A stretch of 64,000 nucleotides of DNA from Alcaligenes ammonioxydans (lineage in GTDB: Bacteria > Pseudomonadota > Gammaproteobacteria > Burkholderiales > Burkholderiaceae_B), in the NCBI RefSeq assembly GCF_019343455.1, contig NZ_CP049362.1, positions 2,914,001 to 2,978,000 on the forward strand, read 5' to 3'. The notes below the pieces were generated by a model. The model searched no databases, was not told the DNA's origin, and saw only the letters and a list, made by a program, of their open reading frames with translations. The position numbers and the translations under genes were made by a program. Shown here one piece after another: positions 36,385 through 44,842 of this stretch (the first letter of the stretch is position 1; each line of letters opens with the position of its first letter).

Positions 36385-37296
36385 ATGGGCGAACCACTCT
36401 CTACCCGTACTCACCTGGACTGGCTGGAAGCCGAAGCCATTTTCATTCTGCGCGAAATCGCAGCTGAAGCTGAAAAACCCGTGCTGCTGTTCTCCGGCGG
36501 CAAGGACTCGGCCGTTCTGCTGCAACTGGCCCAGAAAGCCTTTGCGCCCGGCCCACTGCCGTTTCCCTTGTTGCACGTGGACACCGGCCACAACTATCCG
36601 GAAGTCATCGAATTTCGAGATCGCCGCGCCGCTGAACTGAACGCCGAACTGATTGTGCGCAGCGTGGAAGAGTCCATCGCGCGTGGCACCGTGGTGCTGC
36701 GCAACGAAACCGCCAGCCGCAACGGTGCCCAAGCCGTCACCTTGCTGGAAGCCATTGCCGAATTTGGCTTTGATGCCTGTTTCGGTGGTGCCCGCCGTGA
36801 CGAAGAAAAAGCGCGCGCCAAAGAGCGCATCGTGTCCTTTCGCGACGAATTCGGCCAATGGGACCCCAAAGCGCAACGCCCCGAGCTGTGGCACCTGTTC
36901 AACACCCGCATCCACAAAGGCGAGAACCTGCGCGTTTTCCCGATTTCCAACTGGACCGAGCTGGATGTGTGGCAATACATCCAGCGTGAGGCGATTGATC
37001 TGCCATCCATCTACTACACCCACTCCCGTGAGGTGGTGGAGCGCCAGGGCCTGATCGTTCCCATCACCCCGCTGACTCCCTTGCTGGAGGGTGAGACCTC
37101 CGCATGGCGCGACGTGCGTTTTCGCACCGTAGGCGATATTTCCTGCACCTGCCCCGTACTCTCTACCGCCGCGTCCGTGCAGGACATTATTGCTGAAACC
37201 GCCTTGGCCACCATTACCGAGCGCGGTGCCACCCGCATGGATGACCAGACTTCCGAAGCCTCCATGGAACACCGCAAGAAACAAGGATATTTCTAA
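36385..37296 (+). CDS. cysD: Sulfate adenylyltransferase subunit 2
   Basis: CysD is the ATP-pyrophosphatase subunit that makes APS from sulfate and ATP together with the GTPase CysN. The PP-loop SGGKDSAVLLQLA lies near residue 36. FPLLHVDTGHNYPEVIEFRD, FGGARRDEEKARAKERIVSFRD and the end SMEHRKKQGYF are CysD hallmarks. It has 303 residues. The stop overlaps the cysN start (TAATG), showing translational coupling. Confidence 0.96.
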   Translation: MGEPLSTRTHLDWLEAEAIFILREIAAEAEKPVLLFSGGKDSAVLLQLAQKAFAPGPLPFPLLHVDTGHNYPEVIEFRDRRAAELNAELIVRSVEESIARGTVVLRNETASRNGAQAVTLLEAIAEFGFDACFGGARRDEEKARAKERIVSFRDEFGQWDPKAQRPELWHLFNTRIHKGENLRVFPISNWTELDVWQYIQREAIDLPSIYYTHSREVVERQGLIVPITPLTPLLEGETSAWRDVRFRTVGDISCTCPVLSTAASVQDIIAETALATITERGATRMDDQTSEASMEHRKKQGYF

Positions 37297-38597
37297 TGAA
37301 CACCGTCAATGACGCCTGGCTGCAGGCTGCCGATCAGGGCGTGCTGCGCCTGATTACCGCTGGCTCCGTGGACGACGGCAAATCCACCCTGATTGGCCGT
37401 CTGCTGGTTGACAGCCAGGGCGTATTTGCCGACCAGATTGCGGCTATTCAGCGCTCCAAGTACAAGCGCGGCGACGATGCCGAACCCGATCTGGCCTTGC
37501 TGACTGACGGCCTGGAGGCCGAGCGCGAACAAGGTATTACCATTGATGTGGCCTATCGCTACTTTGCCACGCCCAAACGCAAGTTCATCGTGGCCGACAC
37601 GCCGGGACACGAGCAATACACCCGTAACATGATTACGGGTGCCTCCACCGCCCAGGCGGCCATCATCCTGATTGATGCGCACCGCGCCAAAGACGGAGAG
37701 TTACTGACCCAGACCAAGCGCCACAGCACCGTTGCCAAACTGCTGGGCCTGCGTCATATCGTGGTGGCGGTGAACAAGATGGACCTGGTCGATTGGGACC
37801 AAGCCGTGTTCGAGCGCATCCATCAAGCCTACCGCCAGTTGGCCACGCAGCTGGGTATCGAACACTTCCATATCATTCCGCTCTCGGCCCTGAAAGGCGA
37901 GAACATCACCCAGGCATCGCCGCACACACCTTGGTATCAAGGCTTGCCCCTGCTGCCTTTGCTCGAATCGCTGGATCTGCGCGAGAACATTCAGCGCCCT
38001 GCCCGTTTGTTTGTGCAATGGGTGGCGCGTCATGGTGGCAGCAGCGCCGATGGCTTTCGGGGCTATGCTGGTCAGCTCAGCGGTGGCCGCCTGCAGGTGG
38101 GTGATAGCGTTCAGGTATGGCCCAGCGCCAAAACCGCACTTATCACCCAGCTCTTTCGCGCGGGCCAGGAGCAGATCCAGGTCAGCGACGGAGACGCCGT
38201 CACTGTGGTGCTGGATCGAGAACTGGATATTTCGCGCGGCGATTTATTCACATTGGCCCACGATCCCGTTAGCACCAGCAAACGATTTGATGCACAGCTA
38301 TGTTGGCTGGACGAGCAGGCTCTCAACACCTCCCGTTCCTACTGGCTCAAACAGGGAACACGGCTGACGCAGGCCAAGGTGCAGGCGGTACATGCCTTGC
38401 GCGACGTACACAGCCTGCAAGAGCAGCAGGCAGCCGACACCCTGTCCTTGAATGATATTGGCCGCGTCAGTCTGGTCAGTCGGGACCCGCTGGTGCTGGA
38501 CGACTATCAGGATCATTCCAGCACGGGCTCTTTCATCTTGATCGACCCCAGCACCAACCAGACCGTCGCTGCCGGACTCGTTCAAAAGGCTGCATGA
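37296..38597 (+). CDS. cysN: Sulfate adenylyltransferase subunit 1 (GTPase)
   Basis: CysN couples GTP hydrolysis to APS synthesis. The P-loop is GSVDDGKSTLIGRLL (near residue 26). DTPGHEQYTRNM is the G3 motif and NKMDLVD the G4 motif. EF-Tu-like beta domains follow. With 433 residues there is no C-terminal APS kinase domain, unlike fused CysNC proteins, which agrees with an APS-reducing route. Confidence 0.96.
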   Translation: MNTVNDAWLQAADQGVLRLITAGSVDDGKSTLIGRLLVDSQGVFADQIAAIQRSKYKRGDDAEPDLALLTDGLEAEREQGITIDVAYRYFATPKRKFIVADTPGHEQYTRNMITGASTAQAAIILIDAHRAKDGELLTQTKRHSTVAKLLGLRHIVVAVNKMDLVDWDQAVFERIHQAYRQLATQLGIEHFHIIPLSALKGENITQASPHTPWYQGLPLLPLLESLDLRENIQRPARLFVQWVARHGGSSADGFRGYAGQLSGGRLQVGDSVQVWPSAKTALITQLFRAGQEQIQVSDGDAVTVVLDRELDISRGDLFTLAHDPVSTSKRFDAQLCWLDEQALNTSRSYWLKQGTRLTQAKVQAVHALRDVHSLQEQQAADTLSLNDIGRVSLVSRDPLVLDDYQDHSSTGSFILIDPSTNQTVAAGLVQKAA

Positions 38598-38606
38598 CAT
38601 CCGCTG

Positions 38607-38631
38607 TGCGGCAGGACCTGTGCCTGCCGCA
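38607..38631. terminator. Hairpin between convergent cysN and permease genes
   Basis: TGCGGCAGG (38607-38615) pairs perfectly with CCTGCCGCA (38623-38631). There is no T-run on either side, but the position in a 48-base gap between converging genes suggests a role in ending transcripts. Confidence 0.45.
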
Positions 38632-38645
38632 TTGCGTGCCTGAGG

Positions 38646-40049
38646 TTACAAGGACCATCCCTGCCGCATCTGCCCAGCCTGGCGGGCACCACGTCGAAGC
38701 CTGATAAACGCCGCCAGCACAATGCAGGCGCTGACCCCTAAAGTCATGGCCAACTGGTAACGGTAGGCCTCCACCATCGCCATATACACCAGCACCGCCA
38801 GGATCAGGATGATGGACAAATAGGTCAGCCAGGGAAAAAGCCACATCTTGAAGGGCAGGTCTATGCCTTTTTTTTCCGCTTCGCGCCGCGACAATAGCTG
38901 GGACACTGCAATCACCAGATAGACCAGCAAGGCGATGGCCCCGGTGGTCGAGAGCAAGAAGGAAAATACCTGGCCGGGCAAGAGGTAGTTCACCAAACAC
39001 CCTGCAAAGCCGGCCAAGGTCGAGACAAGCACCGCGTTATAAGGGACACCTTTGGGCGAAACCCGGGCAATACAAGCCGGAGCGTCGCCACGGACGGACA
39101 GGGAATAGATCATTCGAGAGGCCGTATACAGGCCGGAATTCATGCAGGAGGTCACGGCGATCAAGACCACCACATCCACCAGCAATTTGGCCTGGGGCAG
39201 TTGCAACACTTCCAAGGTACGCTGAAATGAACCCACCTGCGGGAGCCTGGGATCGTCATACCCCACAATCAAGACAATCAAGGAAATCGACAGCACATAA
39301 AACAAGGAGATTCGGTAGACCACCAGGTTAGTCGCCTTACGTATTTTTTCCTGAGGCTTATCCGTTTCGGCTGCGGCAATCGTCACAATTTCCGCCCCAA
39401 AAAATGAAAACATCGTAATCAAAATACCTGCCAGCACCGCCCCCATGCCCTGCGGCGCGAAGTTGCTGAACACGGGAACCATGGGTACCTTGCCCCCCTC
39501 GACCCACGGCCAAAAACCGGTCAGGGCGCACAGGCAAGCCACAATAAACACAATGATTGCCAACACCTTGATCAAGGCGAACCAGAATTCAAACTCGCCA
39601 AAATTCTTGACGCTAAACAGATTGGTCGCCGACAAGGCAACCATAATGACAATCGAAAACACCCACGAGGGTATATCCGGCATCCATTGATGCAGGATGT
39701 CGGCACCGGCAATGGCCTCGACCGGAATAATCAACCCCCAGAACCACCAGTACAACCAGCCAATGGAAAAGCCCGCCCACGGCCCGATCGCCCGCGCGGC
39801 ATAGGTGGAGAATGAACCGCTGTCCGGGTTGGCCACGGCCATCTCGCCCAGCATGCGCATCACTAGCAGCACCAGGGCTCCCGTCAATATGTAAGACAAT
39901 ACCGCCGCGGGTCCGGTTTTCGCGATGGCATTGGCGGAGCCAATAAAAAGTCCAGCGCCGATAATCCCCGCAATCGAAATCATGGACATCTGTCTTGAGT
40001 TCAGGCCGTGCGCGAGCGCGCCCCGACCTGCCTGATCAGGCATAGTCAT
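38646..40049 (-). CDS. Amino-acid permease, APC superfamily
   Basis: The 467-residue transporter has twelve membrane helices. The first holds ISIAGIIGAGLFIGSANAIAKTGPAAVLSYILTGALV, the amino-acid binding region of the AAT/GabP/LysP group. AGGAGA precedes ATG 40049. It is last in the minus-strand run with amaB-like, amaA-like and hglS-like genes, so uptake of lysine, pipecolate or aminoadipate is a reasonable inference. Separation from amaB by 173 bases means it could also be transcribed on its own. Confidence 0.85.
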   Translation of the reverse strand: MTMPDQAGRGALAHGLNSRQMSMISIAGIIGAGLFIGSANAIAKTGPAAVLSYILTGALVLLVMRMLGEMAVANPDSGSFSTYAARAIGPWAGFSIGWLYWWFWGLIIPVEAIAGADILHQWMPDIPSWVFSIVIMVALSATNLFSVKNFGEFEFWFALIKVLAIIVFIVACLCALTGFWPWVEGGKVPMVPVFSNFAPQGMGAVLAGILITMFSFFGAEIVTIAAAETDKPQEKIRKATNLVVYRISLFYVLSISLIVLIVGYDDPRLPQVGSFQRTLEVLQLPQAKLLVDVVVLIAVTSCMNSGLYTASRMIYSLSVRGDAPACIARVSPKGVPYNAVLVSTLAGFAGCLVNYLLPGQVFSFLLSTTGAIALLVYLVIAVSQLLSRREAEKKGIDLPFKMWLFPWLTYLSIILILAVLVYMAMVEAYRYQLAMTLGVSACIVLAAFIRLRRGARQAGQMRQGWSL

Positions 40050-40222
40050 TCTTGTCTCCTCGCTTTTTTATTTCATGGCGGCACCAGCCGAGCCCGCCTG
40101 AGATGCCCTTGCGATAGGCTTGGCCGATCAGGGGCACCTCTTATCCATGAGCACCACCCTGTGCGGGTCGCAGGCCCTGCCGATCAGCGGTCAGGGCCGT
40201 CTTTCTGAGCACTCGAACAGGG

Positions 40223-41752
40223 TCAGAGGTCGAACTTCACGCCTTGCGCCAACGGCAGTTCCCGTGAATAGTTGATGGTGTTGGTCGCCCGGCGCATGTA
40301 AGCGCGCCAGGCATCGGAGCCGGACTCACGGCCCCCGCCGGTTTCCTTGTCACCGCCAAAAGCACCACCAATCTCGGCTCCCGAAGTCCCGATATTGACG
40401 TTGGCAATACCACAGTCAGAACCACTGGCCGAGAGAAACGCCTCGGTTTCACGCAAGTCATTACTGAAAATCGCGGACGACAAACCTTGTGGCACATCGT
40501 TTTGCAGGGCCAGCGCCTCGGACAGCTCCTCATAGCGCAGCACATACAAAATGGGCGCAAAGGTTTCCTGCCGGACCGTGTCGGTCTGCCTATCCATTTC
40601 CACGATGGCAGGCCTGACGTAATACGCTGAGGGAAACTCGTCCTGCAACACTCGCTCCCCACCCGTAACCCGCCCGCCCTGTGCGCGGGCTGCCTCCAAG
40701 GCCGCCTGCATCGCCTCAAAAGCGGCCTGATCGACCAGCGGTCCCAGCAGCGTTCCCTCCTGCAAGGGATTACCGATCCGGAGCCGGCCATAGACCTGTT
40801 TGAGGCGTTCGACCAGTTGATCACTGATACTGCGATGCACAATCAAACGTCGTGTACTGGTACAGCGTTGCCCTGCCGTACCCACAGCCGCAAAAACAAT
40901 GCCTCGCACCGCCAGATCCAGATCCGCATTAGGCGTGACGATAACCGCGTTATTGCCACCCAGCTCCAGCAGAACGCGACCGAAACGACGCGCCACACGA
41001 GGGCCCACCTCCCGTCCCATGCGTGTGCTACCGGTGGCCGACACCAGCGCCACCCGAGCATCATCCACCAGGATCTCACCCGGCTCGCGCCCACCGATCA
41101 GTACCTGGCTCAGGTGCGCGGGCCCGTCTTGAAAACGCGCCATGGCTCGCTCAAAGACTGCCTGACAAGCCAAAGCGGACAACGGTGTTTTCTCCGAGGG
41201 TTTCCAAACGACGGCATCCCCACACACCAGTGCCAAAGCGGTATTCCAGGCCCACACCGCCATCGGAAAATTGAAGGCCGTAATCACACCGACCACGCCC
41301 AGGGGATGCCAGGTTTCCATCATGCGGTGACCGGGCCGTTCAGAAGCAATGGTCAAACCATAGAGCTGTCGGGACAGTCCCACGGCAAAATCGCAGATAT
41401 CAATCATTTCCTGGACTTCACCCAGACCCTCACTCGTGATTTTTCCGGCCTCCAGAGAAATCAACTGTCCCAAGGCGTGTTTTTCGGCCCGCAGCTCCTG
41501 ACCCAGCAGGCGGACCAGCTCCCCTCGTACTGGAGCCGGGACAGTACGCCAGGTCTGCCAGGCCTGATGGGCACGGGCAATGGCCTCTTTGACCTCCTCG
41601 CTGCCGTGAGGTCGCAGTTGGGCCAATTGGCTGCCATCAATAGGCGAGCGCACCGACATGCCCTGCTGGAAATCGAGAGCGGTCGTCACGCCCAGTCGGG
41701 CCAAAATGGAATGCGCGAGTTCGCTGGTATGCGCCGTGGCTGTGTAAGTCAT
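40223..41752 (-). CDS. amaB: Aldehyde dehydrogenase family 7: piperideine-6-carboxylate / aminoadipate semialdehyde dehydrogenase
   Basis: This NAD-dependent enzyme would oxidise L-aminoadipate 6-semialdehyde (from piperideine-6-carboxylate) to 2-aminoadipate. The 509 residues show ALDH features: FNFPMAVWAWNTA near residue 161, KPSEKTP, the general base E263 in LLELGGNNAVI, and the nucleophile C297 in GTAGQRCTSTRR. The residues around the active site and the Gly/Ser-rich end (GGGRESGSDAWRAYMRR) are those of the ALDH7/AmaB group. It sits between the AmaA-like oxidase and a permease gene, which supports the lysine-catabolic role. Confidence 0.85.
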   Translation of the reverse strand: MTYTATAHTSELAHSILARLGVTTALDFQQGMSVRSPIDGSQLAQLRPHGSEEVKEAIARAHQAWQTWRTVPAPVRGELVRLLGQELRAEKHALGQLISLEAGKITSEGLGEVQEMIDICDFAVGLSRQLYGLTIASERPGHRMMETWHPLGVVGVITAFNFPMAVWAWNTALALVCGDAVVWKPSEKTPLSALACQAVFERAMARFQDGPAHLSQVLIGGREPGEILVDDARVALVSATGSTRMGREVGPRVARRFGRVLLELGGNNAVIVTPNADLDLAVRGIVFAAVGTAGQRCTSTRRLIVHRSISDQLVERLKQVYGRLRIGNPLQEGTLLGPLVDQAAFEAMQAALEAARAQGGRVTGGERVLQDEFPSAYYVRPAIVEMDRQTDTVRQETFAPILYVLRYEELSEALALQNDVPQGLSSAIFSNDLRETEAFLSASGSDCGIANVNIGTSGAEIGGAFGGDKETGGGRESGSDAWRAYMRRATNTINYSRELPLAQGVKFDL

Positions 41753-41908
41753 GCTTGTACCCCCTAAAAAAGTGCGGAAGATCGGCCTGCAAAAGCCCTC
41801 CCCTTCCTGAACATAAAGCGTCAGCCTTCGGGACAGGCAGGTCTGCCGCTATCGCCAGCAGGCCACTGCGTAACCCAAGGTTTGTCATCGGCTGAACGAT
41901 CGACAATC

Positions 41909-43213
41909 TCAAGATCGGCGCTGTCCCGACAGGCTGCGGGCACCGACAAAATGCGCCAACTGCGCCCCGTATTCATAGCCCGCCTCCTTCAAGGGTTTGC
42001 ATGAAACCGGTTTGAGCGCAGACACAGGCAGGGGCAAGTCCTGCACCTTGCTCCGCCCCACGATCAAATTCGCCAGCTCGCGCCCAAAGACCGTGCCGGG
42101 GGCAATGCCTCGCCCGTTATAGCCGCTAAAGGACCAGACCTGCCGCCCCAACTGGTGCAGACGCGGCACGGCATCCGACGTCATGCCTATCCACCCATAC
42201 CACTCATAATCAAACTGCACCTGCTTCAGGGCCGGAAACAGCTGCCGCAAGGCACGTTGTGCCCAGGCCTTGTGCACTGAGCGCCCACGGTCGCGCAATG
42301 CCCCCACACTGCCAAAAACCAGGCGTCCGGCCTGATCGAAACGGTAGGAAGAAAGAACCGAACGCGTATCCCAGACCCCCTGCTTTCCCGGCAGAATCTG
42401 GGCGCGCAGCGCGGCATCCAGGGGTTGCGTGGCCACATTGAAATACGGCAGACGCACCAATTCTGCAGGCAAGGCGGGCCAGACATCACTGGTGTAAGCA
42501 TTGGTCGCCACAATCACCCACGGCGCCAGCACCTGGCCATCCTCGGTCTGCAGCACCCAGTGCGTGCGGCCGTCCTCAACCCGTCTGACCGCAGTTTGCT
42601 CATAGATGCGGGCCCCTGCTCGCATCGCGGCCCGCGCCAGACCCCGAACATAGGCCAAAGGTTGAATCGTGCCAGCACGCCGATCCAGCAAGGCCCCCGC
42701 ATAGGCGGTGGTTCCCGTTGCCTCAGCCACCTGTATTTGATCGAGCAACTCGACTGGCGCCCCAAGCTGCTGCCATTGGCGCCAACGCTCACGGATATTG
42801 CGTAGACCACCCGCCCCTACCGCACAATGCAAGGTACCGGCCTGCACGGCCTGACAATCCATCCGGTGCTGGGCCACCAGCTCATACACCGCCGCCGGTG
42901 CCCCACTTAACAAATGCAGCAGGCGATCTCCGTAAGGCGAGCCCACTGTCTTGAGCAGCGTTTCCGGTTCAAGCCACAGGCCCGCATTGACCAGACCCAC
43001 GTTTCGTCCCGATCCCCCAAAACCGATCTGCGCCCCTTCCAGCACGACGACCCGAACCCCGGCCTGCGCCAGATGCAAAGCAGCAGACAAACCGGTAAAG
43101 CCCGCACCCATAATGGCGACATCGGCCTTAACGGAGCCTTGTAAGCGCTCACACGCCGGCGCGGGCGGCGCGGAAGCCTGCCACAGGCCGTGACTGCGCT
43201 CGTGCGCATTCAT
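41909..43213 (-). CDS. amaA: FAD-dependent amine oxidase, L-pipecolate oxidase-like (AmaA)
   Basis: This 434-residue DAO-family flavoprotein has the dinucleotide motif GAGFTGLSAALHLAQAGVRVVVLE near residue 36, GFGGSGRNVGLVNAGLW, and the C-terminal FAD contact WSFSGYNGRGIAPGTVFG. In Pseudomonas AmaA oxidises L-pipecolate to piperideine-6-carboxylate. The assignment here rests on adjacency to AmaB- and HglS-type genes, since motifs alone would also allow another amino-acid or sarcosine-type oxidase. Its start overlaps the hglS stop by 4 bases. Confidence 0.78.
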   Translation of the reverse strand: MNAHERSHGLWQASAPPAPACERLQGSVKADVAIMGAGFTGLSAALHLAQAGVRVVVLEGAQIGFGGSGRNVGLVNAGLWLEPETLLKTVGSPYGDRLLHLLSGAPAAVYELVAQHRMDCQAVQAGTLHCAVGAGGLRNIRERWRQWQQLGAPVELLDQIQVAEATGTTAYAGALLDRRAGTIQPLAYVRGLARAAMRAGARIYEQTAVRRVEDGRTHWVLQTEDGQVLAPWVIVATNAYTSDVWPALPAELVRLPYFNVATQPLDAALRAQILPGKQGVWDTRSVLSSYRFDQAGRLVFGSVGALRDRGRSVHKAWAQRALRQLFPALKQVQFDYEWYGWIGMTSDAVPRLHQLGRQVWSFSGYNGRGIAPGTVFGRELANLIVGRSKVQDLPLPVSALKPVSCKPLKEAGYEYGAQLAHFVGARSLSGQRRS

Positions 43214-44598
43214 GCTTTTGACTCCGCAAGAAAACGTTGCTGCAACGCCTGCTCGGAGCGCGTCTGAGCAGCCTGGTACAGATCAATCTCATCAAGCACA
43301 GGACTGCCCAGGTTGCGTTCAAATTCCGCGCGAGCCGCCTGCGAGACATAGTTTTTTTGCTCCGCATCACCCAGGTTGGACTGAAAAATCCCCGCTGCGC
43401 TGACCGGCAGAAAATCTTCGTACGTAATCGGGCTTAGTGCGACCACCCCGCGCTTGACCAGATCAGGCAGGTCCCAGGGCCGGCCAGCGGCCACTTCTTG
43501 CTGCCAGACAACCGGGTCCCGTGGCTCAAACCGGAAAAAAGCCAGTCCACGTTCATACAGCTCATGCTCGTCATCCGGGAACTGAGCAAAGACATGCTGG
43601 AGACGCTCGGTGTACGTCTGCGTAGACCTTGCTTGCGACCCGAGTTCTCTGGCCTGCATCAGCAAAGAGTCGTAAAGTGCGCGGCCTGCCCGCGTCAAGG
43701 CCACACCACGTTGCTCGATCTCGCCAAAGCGCGCGGTATGGGAACCGGCCCGCGTCTGGCCGACAAACTCAATCTCCTCTTCCAAGGCCTTGAAGCTGGT
43801 CTGACGCAGCAGGATGGGGTTGCGCCGTCGCGGCGGGCCTTCGATCAACTCTTTGGCGGGAATGCCCCGTTGAGGCATCGCCTCTTGTACGGCGTCAATG
43901 TCCAGAGTTCTGGGCGTAAGGTGATTGATGTGCGGCCCCTTGAAGCACACAATATCGGCCAGCAGACGGTGCGCTGCATGGAACTTGCGATAGGTGTCCT
44001 GATCAACAGTGGCTTGGCGATGCCAGCGAAAAACCTCCGTGGCCGCCGTTACAAACTCCTTGGCCTGCGGCTCGGTCAGTCCCCCTGCCGCCTGGGCTTG
44101 CGCGGCCAGCTCCAACAGCCCGGGTGGAAAAATCGATCGCTGCGACAAGATGGCGGCCGCCTGTTGGCGCAGGCTCACATCTTCGATCAGTTCCAGCCTG
44201 AGCAAAGAGGTAAATACCCGAAAAGGGTTGATCTGCAGTGCGTGCTCATCCACAGGGCGAAACGCGGTGGAATGAACCGGCACCCCCGCCACGGACAGAT
44301 CGTAATAAGCCACGGGATACATGCCCATGACCGCAAAAATCTGGGCAATCCCTTTGAGCTCCGCTGCTGTTCCGACCCGAATCGCACCATGACGCTCCAC
44401 CTCCAGGCGGGTCAGCTCCGAGTGCTGCCGCAAGTCGCGCTCCAGCGTCGGCTCCCGCTCGAGCACGGCGGCGTTGATCTCACGCACCAAGCTCAACAAG
44501 GCACCGTACTGCGGCACCTCTTGCTGATACATGGCCGACATGGCACGCGAGAACCGGGAACGGATTTCGTCCTTGGATATAAAAACAGAGGTGTCCAT
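43210..44598 (-). CDS. hglS: 2-Oxoadipate dioxygenase/decarboxylase (HglS, DUF1338/YdcJ family)
   Basis: HglS is an Fe(II) enzyme that converts 2-oxoadipate to D-2-hydroxyglutarate in bacterial lysine catabolism. From ATG 44598 the protein has 462 residues, and H70, R74 and H226 fall at the positions I recall for metal and substrate ligands of the Pseudomonas putida enzyme; a glutamate in FGEIEQRG near residue 293 would complete the site. This numbering supports the chosen start over a longer one at 44637. VHSTAFRPVD and HINHLTPRTLDID are further family marks. It is first in the minus-strand cluster, divergent from a LysR gene. Confidence 0.88.
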   Translation of the reverse strand: MDTSVFISKDEIRSRFSRAMSAMYQQEVPQYGALLSLVREINAAVLEREPTLERDLRQHSELTRLEVERHGAIRVGTAAELKGIAQIFAVMGMYPVAYYDLSVAGVPVHSTAFRPVDEHALQINPFRVFTSLLRLELIEDVSLRQQAAAILSQRSIFPPGLLELAAQAQAAGGLTEPQAKEFVTAATEVFRWHRQATVDQDTYRKFHAAHRLLADIVCFKGPHINHLTPRTLDIDAVQEAMPQRGIPAKELIEGPPRRRNPILLRQTSFKALEEEIEFVGQTRAGSHTARFGEIEQRGVALTRAGRALYDSLLMQARELGSQARSTQTYTERLQHVFAQFPDDEHELYERGLAFFRFEPRDPVVWQQEVAAGRPWDLPDLVKRGVVALSPITYEDFLPVSAAGIFQSNLGDAEQKNYVSQAARAEFERNLGSPVLDEIDLYQAAQTRSEQALQQRFLAESKA

Positions 44599-44794
44599 AA
44601 AACCACCAGCAAGTTGCCTGACCTGACGACACAGCAAGGTCAGTCCATGAGTGAATCACTCCCGCTTACCGGCATGCGCTATTTCACATCGCAGTCCGCG
44701 GCAGCCCATAATCCTATAAGCCTGAAATAGTCGGCTATCTTGCACATCATTCTGTGAGCGGGGACAAGAGGGGTCAAACGATAATTCCAACTCA

Positions 44795-44817
44795 AGTCAT
44801 TCCTGAATAGAATGACT
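44795..44817. promoter_or_regulatory. LysR-type dyad operator in the hglS/lysR divergent region
   Basis: AGTCATTC and GAATGACT form a perfect 8-bp inverted repeat with a 7-base spacer. It contains the ATTC-N7-GAAT (T-N11-A) pattern typical of LysR-type regulators. It lies 25 bases before the regulator's ATG, as expected for autoregulation and control of the divergent catabolic genes. Confidence 0.7.
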
Positions 44818-44842
44818 CAACGTTTTCCCTTAGCTAGCCGGT

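Noticed and set aside
35500-37284. Minus-strand open frame (594 codons) opposite cysH and cysD
   Set aside because: It has no family features and covers two certain genes on the plus strand.
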